A stretch of 64,000 bases of DNA from NCBI GenBank assembly GCA_964420975.1, contig CAYQVH010000011.1:1-64000 (forward strand), written 5' to 3'. Origin of the DNA: Accumulibacter sp964420975 (GTDB lineage Bacteria > Pseudomonadota > Gammaproteobacteria > Burkholderiales > Rhodocyclaceae). This document shows, piece by piece, positions 7,998-17,727 of the stretch; the first letter of the stretch is position 1; each line of letters starts with the position of its first letter. The notes beneath the pieces are model-generated. The model saw only the letters and a list, made by a program, of their open reading frames with translations. It searched no databases and had not been told where the DNA came from. A program made the translations under genes and the position numbers.

Positions 7998-9367
7998 GCG
8001 TAAACGGCTTTCTCTACTATCTGGTGGCGTTTGCCGTCGTCGTTGGCGTTCTCGTCGTCGTACACGAGTTCGGACACTATCTCGCAGCACGCTGGGCCAA
8101 AGTCAAAGTCTTGCGCTTTTCGGTCGGTTTTGGCCGTCCGTTGTGGTCGAAGCGCTTCGGTGCCGACGGTACCGAATGGGCGATCGGCGCGTTCCCGCTC
8201 GGCGGCTACGTCAAGATGCTCGACGAACGCGAGGGCCCGGTAGCGGCCGAGGAAATGCCCCGGAGCTTCGGCCGCCAGTCGGTCTGGCGGCGAATGGTGA
8301 TCGTTGCCTCCGGGCCGGCGGCCAACTTCTTGCTCGCCATCGTCGTCTACTGGGGACTTTTCTGGGTTGGCAGCGAAGAGTTCAGACCGCTACTCGGAAC
8401 GCCGGTCGCCGGCACGCCTGCCGCTGCTGCCGGCTTCAGCAACGGCGAGCGCGTGCGCACGATCGCCGGCGAGCGAGTCGAGACTTGGCAGGAAATGCGT
8501 TGGCTACTGCTGCAAAAGGCGGCTACTGACGAGCAGGTGGAACTGGAAGTGATCAATGCGCATCACGAGATCGCGATTCGCCGCCTCGACCTGTCGGCCG
8601 TCCGGGCGTCGGGTTGGGAGGGCGACCCGCTGGAAAGACTCGGCCTCAGCCTCTTCCGCCCCCGCTTGCGACCGGTGCTGGGCAAGGTCGCCCCGAACAG
8701 CGCCGCGGCGACCGCCGATCTGCGCCCTGGCGACGAAATTCTCGCCATCGGCGGGCAAGTCGTCTCCAGTTGGAGCGAGGTCGTGCACCTGATCCGTCAG
8801 TCTCCGGAACGAACGCTGGTGCTCGAGGTGCGACGTGGCGACCGCACCCACGAACTCCTCGTCACGCCAGCCGCGGTAGACGAAGGGAAGCAGCGAGTTG
8901 GACGTATCGGGGCTTCAGTCAGCGACAGCGGCTTCTCACGGGCAGAACTGATGACCACGGTGAGCTATGGCCCGCTTTCGGCACTCGCCAAGGCGATTCA
9001 CGAAACCTGGGACAAGTCGGTGTTTACCCTGGTGATGATGGGCAAGATGGTGACCGGCGAAGTCTCGTGGCGCAACCTTAGCGGCCCGGTGACGATTGCC
9101 GATTACGCGGGTCAGTCGGCGAAGATGGGTGTCGGCTACTACCTGAAGTTCCTGGCACTCGTCAGCATCAGCCTAGGCGTCCTCAACCTGCTGCCGATCC
9201 CGATTCTGGATGGCGGGCATTTATTGTATTATCTGGTCGAAATCATCAAGCGTGGGCCCGTCTCCGAACGCACCATGGAGATTGGTCAGCAGATTGGTCT
9301 GGCCCTCCTGCTCATGCTTATGGCGTTTGCCTTCTACAACGATTTCAATCGCTTGTTTTCCGGCTGA
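7994..9367 (+). CDS. rseP: Site-2 protease RseP
   Basis: Inner-membrane zinc metalloprotease, 457 residues, which in the known family cleaves the anti-sigma factor RseA within the membrane. The zinc site HEFGH is at residues 24-28 in the first helix, two PDZ domains follow in the periplasmic part, and the third ligand lies in NLLPIPILDGGHLLYYLVE near the C-terminus. GTG start, with AAAGGAGG at 7982-7989 strongly supporting it and a GTGA overlap with dxr. Confidence 0.95.
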   Translation: MSVNGFLYYLVAFAVVVGVLVVVHEFGHYLAARWAKVKVLRFSVGFGRPLWSKRFGADGTEWAIGAFPLGGYVKMLDEREGPVAAEEMPRSFGRQSVWRRMVIVASGPAANFLLAIVVYWGLFWVGSEEFRPLLGTPVAGTPAAAAGFSNGERVRTIAGERVETWQEMRWLLLQKAATDEQVELEVINAHHEIAIRRLDLSAVRASGWEGDPLERLGLSLFRPRLRPVLGKVAPNSAAATADLRPGDEILAIGGQVVSSWSEVVHLIRQSPERTLVLEVRRGDRTHELLVTPAAVDEGKQRVGRIGASVSDSGFSRAELMTTVSYGPLSALAKAIHETWDKSVFTLVMMGKMVTGEVSWRNLSGPVTIADYAGQSAKMGVGYYLKFLALVSISLGVLNLLPIPILDGGHLLYYLVEIIKRGPVSERTMEIGQQIGLALLLMLMAFAFYNDFNRLFSG

Positions 9368-9371
9368 GGAC

Positions 9372-11672
9372 ATGAAGAAAACCCTGCTCGCAGGTGTGCT
9401 GGCGACTCTCTTTGCCCCCGCCACCTTCGCCATGGAACCGTTTGTCGTCAAGGACATTCGCGTCGAAGGCATCCAGCGCGTCGAAGCGGGAACGGTCTTC
9501 AGTTACCTTCCGGTCAAGGTCGGCGAGACGATGACCGACGACAAAGCCGCGCAAGCGATCAAGGCGCTGTTTGCGACCGGCTTCTTCAAGGACGTACGGA
9601 TCGAGACCGACGGCGACGTCCTCATCGTCCTGCTTGAGGAGCGACCGGCGATCGCGCAGATCGACTTCGTCGGACTGAAGGAGTTCGACAAGGAGCAATT
9701 GCTGAAAGGCCTGAAGGAAGTCGGAATCGCGCCGTCGCGTACGTTTGACCGGGCGACGCTGGAGCGAGCCGAGCAGGAGCTGAAGCGTCAATATCTGTCA
9801 CGCGGACGGTACGCCGTAACGGTCACGACGACGATCACGCCGCTCGACCGCAACCGGGTCGCGATCAACTTCAGCATCGACGAAGGCGACGCCGCCAAGA
9901 TCAAGCAAATCAACATTGTCGGCGTGCAGGCGTTCAAGGAAAAGGATCTCCTGGGCGTCATGCAGCTGCGCACGCCAAACTGGATCAGCTGGTACACCAA
10001 GAGCGATCAATACTCCAAGGAAAAGCTGTCAGCCGACCTGGAGAGCCTGCGTTCGTACTACCTCGATCGTGGCTACCTCGAGTTCAACGTCGAGTCGACC
10101 CAGGTGTCGATCAGCCCCGACAAGAAAGACATTTACATCACGATCAGCGTCAACGAGGGCGAGCGCTACACCGTATCATCGGTCAAGCTGGCCGGAGACT
10201 TGATCCTCACGGACGAGGAATTCAAGAAAGCGGTCAAGATCAAGGCCGGCGAAGTTTTCTCCCGCGAGAAGCTGAACGAAAGTACGAAAGCGATCAGCGA
10301 GCGCCTTGGGGCGCAGGGCTACGCCTTCGCCAACGTCAACGCAGCACCCGATCTCGACAAGGAAAAGCGGCTGGTCGCTTTCACGATCTTTGTCGATCCC
10401 GGCAAGCGCGCCTACGTCCGGCGGATCAACATCACCGGCAACACAAAAACGCGAGATGAAGTGATCCGCCAGGAGATGCGGCAGATGGAAGGCGCCTGGT
10501 ACGATGCCGACCGCGTCACCGCCTCCCGTGAACGGATCGATCGGACCGGCTATTTCGGCGAGGTGACCGTCGAAACGCCGCCCGTCCCGGGAACGATCGA
10601 TCTGGTGGACGTCAACGTCAATGTCACCGAAAAATCGACGGGCAACGTTTCGGTCGGCGCCGGCTATTCGAGTTCCGAAAAGCTGATCCTCTCGGGCTCG
10701 ATTTCGCAGGCCAACATTTTCGGCAGCGGCAAGTTCCTGGCGTTGCAGGTCAACACCGGGAAGCTCAACCGCACGCTCGGCATCAACTACACCAATCCGT
10801 ACTTCACGGTCGATGGGATCAGCCAGGGGTTTGACCTCTACGATCGCAAGCTCAACCCGACGTCGCTTGGCTACGAGTTCAAGTCACACTCGACCGGCGG
10901 TGGAATTCGCTTTGGCTATCCGATTACCGAAAAGGACACCGTGAGCTTCGGACTCGCAGTCGACCAGACGACGATCGACATCGATCCGATTACGCCGGGG
11001 GTCACACCGACCCAGTACATCAAGTTTCAGGCCGAGCATGGCAACTCCAATATCACCGTCCCAGCGACCATCGCCTGGACGCGTGACACGCGCAACAGTT
11101 CGATATATCCGACCAGCGGCGGAATGCAGCGGGCTGGGGCAGAGGTCGCCGTTCCCGGCGCCGATCTGACGTTCTATCGACTCACTTACCAGAACCAGCA
11201 GTACTTCTCCCTCGCCAAGGACGTTGTCTTGATGCTCGCCGTCGACCTGGGCTATGGCGAAGGATTGCAGGGACAGTCGCTGCCGTTCTACAAGAACTTT
11301 TTCGCCGGCGGCGTGAATTCCGTACGTGGCTACGACACGGCCAGCCTCGGCCCGGTCGAGGTGACCAATCCCGATACCCGTCTCGGCGGTACGCGCAAGG
11401 CCGTGTTCAACGCGGAAGTGTTGTTCGCCCTGCCCGGCCTGGACAAGGCCTTCCGCATCGGCCCCTTCGTCGACGCCGGCAACGTCTTCACCGACAACAA
11501 CGCCGTGCCTTCCTACACGTTTTCCAAGGAAGGGCTGCGTTACTCGGCGGGGATCGCTGCAGCGTGGATCTCACCGCTCGGTCCGCTGAAATTTAGCTAC
11601 GGCCAACCGATCAATGAACAAAGCAATGATAAAATCCAGAAGTTTCAGTTCCAGTTGGGGACTACGTTTTGA
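9372..11672 (+). CDS. bamA: Outer-membrane protein assembly factor BamA
   Basis: BamA of 766 residues, the beta-barrel core of the BAM complex. A signal peptide (MKKTLLAGVLATLFAPATFA) is followed by five POTRA repeats to about residue 420 and a 16-strand barrel. The conserved VRGYDTASLGP of loop 6 is present and the chain ends in Phe, as in BAM substrates. The ATG at 9372 lies four bases after the rseP stop, behind GAGG; longer upstream frames read through rseP. Followed by skp in the canonical order. Confidence 0.97.
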   Translation: MKKTLLAGVLATLFAPATFAMEPFVVKDIRVEGIQRVEAGTVFSYLPVKVGETMTDDKAAQAIKALFATGFFKDVRIETDGDVLIVLLEERPAIAQIDFVGLKEFDKEQLLKGLKEVGIAPSRTFDRATLERAEQELKRQYLSRGRYAVTVTTTITPLDRNRVAINFSIDEGDAAKIKQINIVGVQAFKEKDLLGVMQLRTPNWISWYTKSDQYSKEKLSADLESLRSYYLDRGYLEFNVESTQVSISPDKKDIYITISVNEGERYTVSSVKLAGDLILTDEEFKKAVKIKAGEVFSREKLNESTKAISERLGAQGYAFANVNAAPDLDKEKRLVAFTIFVDPGKRAYVRRINITGNTKTRDEVIRQEMRQMEGAWYDADRVTASRERIDRTGYFGEVTVETPPVPGTIDLVDVNVNVTEKSTGNVSVGAGYSSSEKLILSGSISQANIFGSGKFLALQVNTGKLNRTLGINYTNPYFTVDGISQGFDLYDRKLNPTSLGYEFKSHSTGGGIRFGYPITEKDTVSFGLAVDQTTIDIDPITPGVTPTQYIKFQAEHGNSNITVPATIAWTRDTRNSSIYPTSGGMQRAGAEVAVPGADLTFYRLTYQNQQYFSLAKDVVLMLAVDLGYGEGLQGQSLPFYKNFFAGGVNSVRGYDTASLGPVEVTNPDTRLGGTRKAVFNAEVLFALPGLDKAFRIGPFVDAGNVFTDNNAVPSYTFSKEGLRYSAGIAAAWISPLGPLKFSYGQPINEQSNDKIQKFQFQLGTTF

Positions 11673-11688
11673 TCAGGGGAGAACTCGC

Positions 11689-12207
11689 TTGAAGAAGACG
11701 ATTTTCGCGCTACTGACGGCGTTACTTGGCCAATTTTCAGCCTCTTGTGCGGTAGCGGTGGAGCCCCTGAAGGTTGGCTACGTCAATACCCAGCGGCTCT
11801 TCCGCGACGCACCGGCGGCGGTACGTGCCGCGAAGAAGATCGAACAGGAGTTCTCGAAGCGCGACCAGGATTTGCAGCGACTGGCAAAACAGGTTCAGGC
11901 CTTGCAGGAGACGCTCGAAAAGAACGGCCTGACGATGGCCGAGTCTGAGCGCCGGGCGAAGGAAAAGGATCTCGCCGAGTTGTCGCGCGAGTTTCAGCGC
12001 AAGCAGCGCGAGTTCCGCGAAGATCTCAACTTGCGCCAGAATGAAGAGAACGCAGCGATCATCGAGAAGGCCAACAAGGCGATCAAACAGCTTGCCGAGA
12101 GCGAAAAGTACGATCTGATCGTGCAGGACGTTGTCTGGGTCAGCCCGCGCCTCGATATCACCGACAAGGTCGTCAAGGCGCTCTCCGATCCCAAGGACGG
12201 CAAGTAG
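11689..12207 (+). CDS. skp: Periplasmic chaperone Skp/OmpH
   Basis: Skp-family holdase of 172 residues that shields outer-membrane proteins between Sec and BAM. A signal peptide ends near residue 23 (FSASCAVA), then VEPLKVGYVNTQRLF begins the small beta body, followed by a long charged coiled coil forming the tentacles and the returning strand KYDLIVQDVVWV. I chose the TTG at 11689 because AGGGGAG at 11675-11681 is ideally spaced and the signal peptide begins there; there is no in-frame ATG nearby. Confidence 0.9.
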   Translation: MKKTIFALLTALLGQFSASCAVAVEPLKVGYVNTQRLFRDAPAAVRAAKKIEQEFSKRDQDLQRLAKQVQALQETLEKNGLTMAESERRAKEKDLAELSREFQRKQREFREDLNLRQNEENAAIIEKANKAIKQLAESEKYDLIVQDVVWVSPRLDITDKVVKALSDPKDGK

Positions 12208-12227
12208 GGCGCCGCCGAGTCGATGGG

Positions 12228-13265
12228 ATGTCGACCGCTCGGGGGTTTAGTCTAGACGAGATCGTCGCCCGTCTGGGTGGTGCCGTTCAGGGCGACGGGG
12301 ACGTCGTCGTCTCGCAGGTCGGAAGCCTGCTCTCCGCCGGCGCCGGGCAGATCGCGTTTCTCGCCAACCCGAAGTATCGAGGACAACTGCAACAGACCCG
12401 GGCGGCCGCAGTCATCGTGCCGCCGCAGTTTGCCGCCGAGACGTCACTGCCGTGCATCGTCTACGCCAACGCCTACGCCTACTACGCGCGCGTCGTCGCC
12501 TTGCTCAATCCGGCGCCGCAGCGACCACGAGGCGTCCACCCGCGCGCTGTCGTGCATTCGCCCGTACCGGCGTCGGCGAGCATTGCTGAAAACGTCGTCG
12601 TCGGTGCCGGCGTAAGTCTTGGTGAGAACGTCGTTCTCTACCCCGGATGCGTGATCGGTGACGGCGTCGTGATCGGCGACGAAACCCGCATCTACCCGAA
12701 CGTCGTCGTCTATCACGATTGCCTGATCGGCAAGCGGGTGATCGTCCATTCCGGCGCGGTCATCGGCGCCGACGGTTTTGGTTTTGCGAAGGACGGCGAG
12801 CGTTGGCTGAAGATTCCGCAAATCGGTCGCGTGATCCTTGGCGACGACGTCGAAGTCGGGGCCAACACCTCGATCGACCGTGGTGCGCTCGACGACACCG
12901 TGATCGCCGACGGCGTCAAGCTCGACAACCAGATCCAGATCGCCCATAACTGCCAGGTCGGCGAAAACGCCGCGATGGCGGGCTGCGTCGGAATCGCCGG
13001 CAGCACGCGGATCGGTCGCAGGTGCACGATTGGCGGCGCAGGAATGATCAGCGGCCACCTCGAAATCGGCGACGACGTCCATGTTTCGGGGGGGACGCTG
13101 GTCGGCAAGAGCCTGTCGCAGCCGGGTCAATACACCGGCGTCTTTCCCCTCGTCCGGCACCGCGAGTGGTTGCGCAACGCGCCTTATATCAAACGACTGG
13201 CAACGCTTGCCGAACGCGTCGCCGAACTGGAGAAGAAACTCGAACGGATGGAGAAGACGTCTTGA
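12228..13265 (+). CDS. lpxD: UDP-3-O-acylglucosamine N-acyltransferase
   Basis: LpxD, 345 residues, third enzyme of lipid A synthesis, adding the N-linked hydroxyacyl chain from acyl-ACP. The N-terminal uridine-binding domain (FLANPKYRGQLQQTRAAAVIV) is followed by a left-handed beta helix of hexapeptide repeats; the catalytic His lies in QIQIAHNCQVGENAA. It ends in a charged helix (LAERVAELEKKLERM). The stop touches the TTG alternative start of fabZ. Confidence 0.96.
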   Translation: MSTARGFSLDEIVARLGGAVQGDGDVVVSQVGSLLSAGAGQIAFLANPKYRGQLQQTRAAAVIVPPQFAAETSLPCIVYANAYAYYARVVALLNPAPQRPRGVHPRAVVHSPVPASASIAENVVVGAGVSLGENVVLYPGCVIGDGVVIGDETRIYPNVVVYHDCLIGKRVIVHSGAVIGADGFGFAKDGERWLKIPQIGRVILGDDVEVGANTSIDRGALDDTVIADGVKLDNQIQIAHNCQVGENAAMAGCVGIAGSTRIGRRCTIGGAGMISGHLEIGDDVHVSGGTLVGKSLSQPGQYTGVFPLVRHREWLRNAPYIKRLATLAERVAELEKKLERMEKTS

Positions 13266-13270
13266 AACCG

Positions 13271-13732
13271 ATGGATGTACACCAAATCCTGGAACACCTG
13301 CCGCATCGCTACCCCTTTTTGCTCGTCGACCGGGTGCTCACCTGCGAACCGGGGAAACTCATCCACGCCTACAAGAACGTCACCATCAATGAACCGTTCT
13401 TCGTCGGCCACTTTCCGCACTATCCGGTGATGCCGGGGGTGTTGATCCTCGAGGCGCTGGCCCAGGCAGCGGGAATTCTGTCGTTCAGGACGCTGGGCGA
13501 AAAACCCGACGCCGAGTCGCTGTTCTACTTCGTCGGCATCGACAAGGCGCGTTTCAAGAAGACGGTCACCGCCGGCGATCAACTGCACCTGCAGGTGAAC
13601 ATTCAGCGGCAGTTCCGCAACATCTGGAAGTTCGACGCCGTGGCTCTGGTTGACGACGAGGTCGCCGCCGAGGCCGAGCTGATGTGCGCGAAAAGCAAGC
13701 CGGTTCGCAACGGCGGTCAGGAGCAACCATGA
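13271..13732 (+). CDS. fabZ: 3-hydroxyacyl-ACP dehydratase FabZ
   Basis: Hot-dog fold dehydratase, 153 residues, acting in fatty-acid elongation. The catalytic His is in VGHFPHYPVMPG and the catalytic Glu in LILEALAQAAG. The ATG at 13271 gives the typical N-terminus MDVHQILEHLPHRYPFLL. An in-frame TTG at 13262, overlapping the lpxD stop as TTGA, has the better placed GGAGAAG (13250-13256) and would add three residues. The ATGA overlap with lpxA indicates coupled translation. Confidence 0.95.
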   Translation: MDVHQILEHLPHRYPFLLVDRVLTCEPGKLIHAYKNVTINEPFFVGHFPHYPVMPGVLILEALAQAAGILSFRTLGEKPDAESLFYFVGIDKARFKKTVTAGDQLHLQVNIQRQFRNIWKFDAVALVDDEVAAEAELMCAKSKPVRNGGQEQP

Positions 13733-14499
13733 TCCATTCGACGGCGATCATCGACCCGGCGGCTCAACTCGGCGCCAACGTCGAGGTGGGTGCCTACTCG
13801 ATCATCGGCCCCCACGTGGAGATTGGCGACGAGACGGTAATCGGACCGCACGTCGTCGTTTCCGGACATACACGAATCGGTCGCGAGAACCGCATTTTCC
13901 AGTTCTGCTCCCTCGGCGAACCACCGCAGGACAAGAAGCATCGCGGCGAGCCAACACGGCTCGAAATCGGCGACCGCAATACGATTCGCGAGTTCTGCAC
14001 CTTCAACCTGGGCACGGCGCTCGACGCAGGCGTCACTCGTATCGGCGACGACAACTGGATCATGGCCTACGTCCATATCGCGCACGACTGCCAGGTCGGC
14101 AGCCGGACGATCTTTGCCAACAATGCCCAGTTGGCGGGCCATGTCCACGTCGGCGACTGGGCGATTCTTGGGGGCTTTACCGGAGTCCATCAGTTCTGCC
14201 GGATCGGCGCGCACGCGATGACCGCGGCCGGAGCCGTGGTCCTCCAGGACGTGCCGCCGTACGTGATGGCCGCCGGCAATTCCGCCAGCCCCTATGGGAT
14301 CAACGCCGAGGGACTTAAACGGCGCGGCTTTTCAACAGACGCCACGCTGGCATTGAAACGCGCCTATCGCACGATTTACAAGTCGGGATTGATGCTCGAC
14401 GAGGCGCGCGCCAAGCTGCAGGAAGACGCGGTTACGCACCCCGAGATCCAGCCGCTGCTCGATTTTCTTGCGGTTTCGAAACGCGGCATCATTCGATGA
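13729..14499 (+). CDS. lpxA: UDP-N-acetylglucosamine acyltransferase
   Basis: LpxA of 256 residues, catalysing the first step of lipid A synthesis. Left-handed beta-helix repeats run from IDPAAQLGANVEVGAYSIIG onward, the active-site His is in YVHIAHDCQVG, and the ruler region GGFTGVHQFCRIGAHAM follows, then the C-terminal helical domain. The longer upstream frame is rejected because ATG 13729 overlaps the fabZ stop (ATGA) and begins the standard MIHSTAIID. Confidence 0.97.
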   Translation: MIHSTAIIDPAAQLGANVEVGAYSIIGPHVEIGDETVIGPHVVVSGHTRIGRENRIFQFCSLGEPPQDKKHRGEPTRLEIGDRNTIREFCTFNLGTALDAGVTRIGDDNWIMAYVHIAHDCQVGSRTIFANNAQLAGHVHVGDWAILGGFTGVHQFCRIGAHAMTAAGAVVLQDVPPYVMAAGNSASPYGINAEGLKRRGFSTDATLALKRAYRTIYKSGLMLDEARAKLQEDAVTHPEIQPLLDFLAVSKRGIIR

Positions 14500-15677
14500 C
14501 CGGGCGCCCGGCGCGGATCGCCATCGTTGCTGGCGAGGCGTCTGGCGACCTGCTTGCCAGCCAGCTGATGCAGGCGATACGGGCAAAGCTGCCTGACGCC
14601 ACCTTTTTTGGCGTTGGCGGACCGAAGATGCTCGGCGCCGGATTTCAGGCCTGGCAACCGCTCGAAACGCTCGCGGTTCGCGGTCTGGTCGAGGTGCTAC
14701 GCCATTTTCCCCGACTGCTCGCCCTGCGCTCCGACCTCAAGCGCCGGCTGCTCGCCGATCCGCCAGACGTTTTCATTGGTGTGGACGCGCCCGACTTCAA
14801 CCTCGGACTGGAGAAAGCCCTCAAAGGACGAGGAATTCCGACGATCCACTACGTCAGCCCGTCGATCTGGGCCTGGCGTGGAGGAAGGGTGCACAAGATC
14901 GGCGCTGCCGCCTCGCGCGTGCTGACCTTGTTTCCTTTCGAACCGGCGCTGTACGAGCGGCACGGGATTCCGGTGACCTACGTCGGACATCCACTGGCCG
15001 ACCTGCTGCCGCTCGCCGATGGTCGCCAGACCGCGCGGGCCATGTTCGGTCTCTCCGACGACGAGCCCGTTTTCGCGCTACTGCCAGGAAGCCGCCAGTC
15101 GGAAGTTCAGTACATGGCCGACGCCTTCATCGGTGCCGCACGACTGATCCGGCAACAGCTACCGACAGCGCGCTTTCTCGTCCCGTTGGCGACGCGCGAG
15201 ACGCGCGTCCTGTTCGACGCTGCCGTGCAGCGCTGCCAAGCGCAGGATCTCCCCCTGCGCCAGCTTTTTGGTCACGCGCACGAAGCGATGATGGCCGCCG
15301 ACGTGGTCCTCGTGACGAGCGGTACCGCGACCCTCGAAGCCGCGTTGCTGAAGCGGCCGATGGTCATTGCCTACAAGATTTCGCCGATTACCTATCGCCT
15401 GGTGCGCAAGCGTTTCTATTTGCCGTACTTCGGCTTGCCCAACATTCTCGCCGGTCGATTCGTCGTTCCCGAGTTCATCCAGCACGACGCGACGCCTGAA
15501 AACCTGGCCCAGGCCGTGCTCAACCTACGCGCTGAAAAGGCGGTTTGCGATCAGCTGCGCCAACGGTTTCACGCCATTCACGTTCAGCTACGGCAGGGTG
15601 CCGCCGACAAGGCGGCAGCGGCGGTGATCGACCATCTGCCGCCGACCTTACGATCCAATGCCGCTGCTGCGATCTGA
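14496..15677 (+). CDS. lpxB: Lipid-A-disaccharide synthase
   Basis: LpxB, 393 residues, a GT19 glycosyltransferase joining UDP-diacyl-GlcN and lipid X at the inner membrane. IAIVAGEASGDLLASQLM near the N-terminus, FIGVDAPDFNLGLEKALK, YVSPSIWAWRGGRVHKI and ALLPGSRQSEVQYM are family hallmarks. Starts at an ATGA overlap with lpxA and ends 20 bases inside rnhB. Confidence 0.97.
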   Translation: MTGRPARIAIVAGEASGDLLASQLMQAIRAKLPDATFFGVGGPKMLGAGFQAWQPLETLAVRGLVEVLRHFPRLLALRSDLKRRLLADPPDVFIGVDAPDFNLGLEKALKGRGIPTIHYVSPSIWAWRGGRVHKIGAAASRVLTLFPFEPALYERHGIPVTYVGHPLADLLPLADGRQTARAMFGLSDDEPVFALLPGSRQSEVQYMADAFIGAARLIRQQLPTARFLVPLATRETRVLFDAAVQRCQAQDLPLRQLFGHAHEAMMAADVVLVTSGTATLEAALLKRPMVIAYKISPITYRLVRKRFYLPYFGLPNILAGRFVVPEFIQHDATPENLAQAVLNLRAEKAVCDQLRQRFHAIHVQLRQGAADKAAAAVIDHLPPTLRSNAAAAI

Positions 15678-16257
15678 CTGGCTGGTCTGCGGCGTCGACG
15701 AAGCGGGTCGCGGACCGCTGGCGGGTCCGGTGGTCGCCGCGGCAGTGATCCTCGATCCCTCGCGACCGATCGCCGAGGTCGATGATTCAAAGAAGCTTAC
15801 GCCACGCAAGCGTGAGTATCTGGCGACGCAGATTCGCGCCCAGGCGTTGGCGTGGGCGGTTGCCGAAGCGAGCGTCGACGAGATCGATCGGCTCAACATC
15901 CTGCAGGCCAGTTTGCTCGCCATGCAGCGCGCGGTCACCACGCTGGTTCATCGCTCGGGACTTACACCGGAACGCGTGCTGGTCGATGGCCGGCACTGCC
16001 CGCAGTTGCCTTATCCGGTGGTCGCCGTCGTGGGTGGCGACGCGACGACGGCCAGTATCGCGGCCGCGTCCATCCTTGCCAAGACGACGCGCGACGTCGG
16101 CATGATGGCGCTTCACGCCGAGTACCCGGGGTATGGCTTCGACCATCACATGGGTTATCCGACTGCCCGCCACCTGGAGGCGCTACGCAAACACGGAGCG
16201 AGTCCGCACCATCGACGCAGCTACGCGCCAGTGGCAGCGCTGATCGCAACCCGGTGA
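15658..16257 (+). CDS. rnhB: Ribonuclease HII
   Basis: RNase HII, 199 residues, removing RNA from RNA-DNA hybrids and single misincorporated ribonucleotides. The type-2 signature CGVDEAGRGPLAGPVV carries the DEG catalytic residues near positions 14-16, DDSKKLTPRKRE follows, and VLVDGRHCPQLPYP with AAASILAKTTRD completes the site. It overlaps lpxB by 20 bases, the usual lpxB-rnhB arrangement. Confidence 0.96.
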   Translation: MPLLRSDWLVCGVDEAGRGPLAGPVVAAAVILDPSRPIAEVDDSKKLTPRKREYLATQIRAQALAWAVAEASVDEIDRLNILQASLLAMQRAVTTLVHRSGLTPERVLVDGRHCPQLPYPVVAVVGGDATTASIAAASILAKTTRDVGMMALHAEYPGYGFDHHMGYPTARHLEALRKHGASPHHRRSYAPVAALIATR

Positions 16258-17078
16258 AGCGAATCACGGCCCGCGACAACCCGCGCTACCAGGCGCTGAA
16301 GCGACTGTGCCAAAGCAGTGGCGAGCGGCGCCGCTGCGGTCTCGCGGTGCTTGACGGCATGCATTTGATCGAGGCCTATCACCAGCGTTACGGACCCCCT
16401 CCCGAGCTGCTCGTCAGTGACAGTGGTACGCAGCGACCCGAAGTCGCCGCCTATCTCAAACAGGCCGATACGCGGACGACCGTTCTTGCCGACGCGCTGT
16501 TTGCCTCGCTCGCGGTCGTCGACACGCCGAGCGGCGTCATGGCCGTCGTTCCTCAACGACGACCGACAGCGGCGCCCGATCCGACGGTCGACACGGTCCT
16601 TCTCGACGGCATCCAGGACCCCGGAAACGTCGGTTCGATTCTGCGCACGGCCGCTGCCGCCGGCTTCGACCAAGTGGTACTCGCCGCCGACTGTGCCCAA
16701 GCGTGGGCGCCAAAGACCCTGCGCGCCGCGATGGGCGCCCACTTTCGACTCGACATTCACGAAGGCGGTGATCTACCGGGCTTCCTCGCCATGTTCCACG
16801 GCCTCACGCTCGCCACTCTACCCACGGCGGCCACCAGCCTTTACCAGGCGCCCCTGGAGGGCCCGCTGGCGTGGATCTTCGGCAGCGAGGGCAACGGCGT
16901 CAGCGCACCCGTCGCGGCGATGGCAACACGGCACCTGCGTATCCCGCTGGCGGCGGGAACAGAGTCGCTGAACGTCGCCGCCGCCGCCGCCGTCTGCCTG
17001 TTCGAAACGGTCAGGCGTCGGACTCGCGGGAGCGACGTCGCGTCAGTGGGTGGTCAGCCGGACCGCGGCTGGCTATGA
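16254..17078 (+). CDS. TrmH/SpoU-family RNA 2'-O-methyltransferase
   Basis: SPOUT methyltransferase of 274 residues. A substrate-binding N-terminal region is followed by the three SpoU motifs: GIQDPGNVGSILRTAAAAGF, IFGSEGNGVS, and IPLAAGTESLNVAAAAAVC, which form the trefoil knot that binds S-adenosylmethionine. Probable target is ribosomal RNA, but the exact nucleotide cannot be read from sequence. GTG at 16254 overlaps the rnhB stop (GTGA), so the two are coupled; a longer upstream frame overlaps all of rnhB and is rejected. Confidence 0.88.
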   Translation: MKRITARDNPRYQALKRLCQSSGERRRCGLAVLDGMHLIEAYHQRYGPPPELLVSDSGTQRPEVAAYLKQADTRTTVLADALFASLAVVDTPSGVMAVVPQRRPTAAPDPTVDTVLLDGIQDPGNVGSILRTAAAAGFDQVVLAADCAQAWAPKTLRAAMGAHFRLDIHEGGDLPGFLAMFHGLTLATLPTAATSLYQAPLEGPLAWIFGSEGNGVSAPVAAMATRHLRIPLAAGTESLNVAAAAAVCLFETVRRRTRGSDVASVGGQPDRGWL

Positions 17079-17112
17079 TCGCGTTCTGGCAGACGTACTC
17101 AAGGGAGACAAC

Positions 17113-17727
17113 ATGAGAATCACGCGAAGCACGCGCCGTTGGCTTGGGCTATTGCTCATCCTGATGACCCCCCTCGCCGCCGCGGCCAACGACCCGCATG
17201 CCGCGGATCGCCAAGCGCTGCGAACGCTCTTCACCGAAATGGAGGCGAGCATCAACGCCCAGGACGTCGAGCGCATGATCGCCCAGATGCATCCACAGGC
17301 GACCGTCACCTGGCTCAACGGCGAGGTGTCGCGCGGCCACGACGAGATTCGTGCCTACTACCAGCGCATGGTCAAGGGCGAGCAGCGCATTCTCGATCGC
17401 TACCTGACCAAGGCGAAGGTCGCCGCTCCGGCACACTTTTACGGCAACGGCGACGTGGCGGTCGCTGACGGCACGATGGAGGACGAGTTTTTTCCCGTCG
17501 CCCGTGGCCCCTTCCGCTTGAGCTCGAACTGGACATCGACCTCCGCCAGGATCGACGGTCGGTGGCAAGTCGTCTCGATGCACTTGTCGTCGAACGTGTT
17601 CACCAATTCGCTGCTCGCCGAAGCGAAGCAGGCCGTCTGGTATGCAGGCGGCGGCGCGGCGCTGCTCGGTATCGTCGTCGGCTGGCTGCTGGGACACCGG
17701 CGCCGGAAGGTTGACGGCGCCGTTTAG
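17113..17727 (+). CDS. Secreted or membrane-anchored NTF2/SnoaL-like protein
   Basis: Protein of 204 residues with a signal peptide (LLLILMTPLAAAAN), a domain resembling the NTF2/SnoaL fold (LFTEMEASINAQDVERMIAQ, then VTWLNGEVSRGHDEIRAYYQ) and one C-terminal membrane helix (AVWYAGGGAALLGIVVGWLL) with a basic tail. It would sit in the periplasm tethered to the inner membrane. AAGGGAG at 17101-17107 supports the ATG at 17113. Its last four bases overlap the convergent CdsA-like gene. Function unknown. Confidence 0.75.
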   Translation: MRITRSTRRWLGLLLILMTPLAAAANDPHAADRQALRTLFTEMEASINAQDVERMIAQMHPQATVTWLNGEVSRGHDEIRAYYQRMVKGEQRILDRYLTKAKVAAPAHFYGNGDVAVADGTMEDEFFPVARGPFRLSSNWTSTSARIDGRWQVVSMHLSSNVFTNSLLAEAKQAVWYAGGGAALLGIVVGWLLGHRRRKVDGAV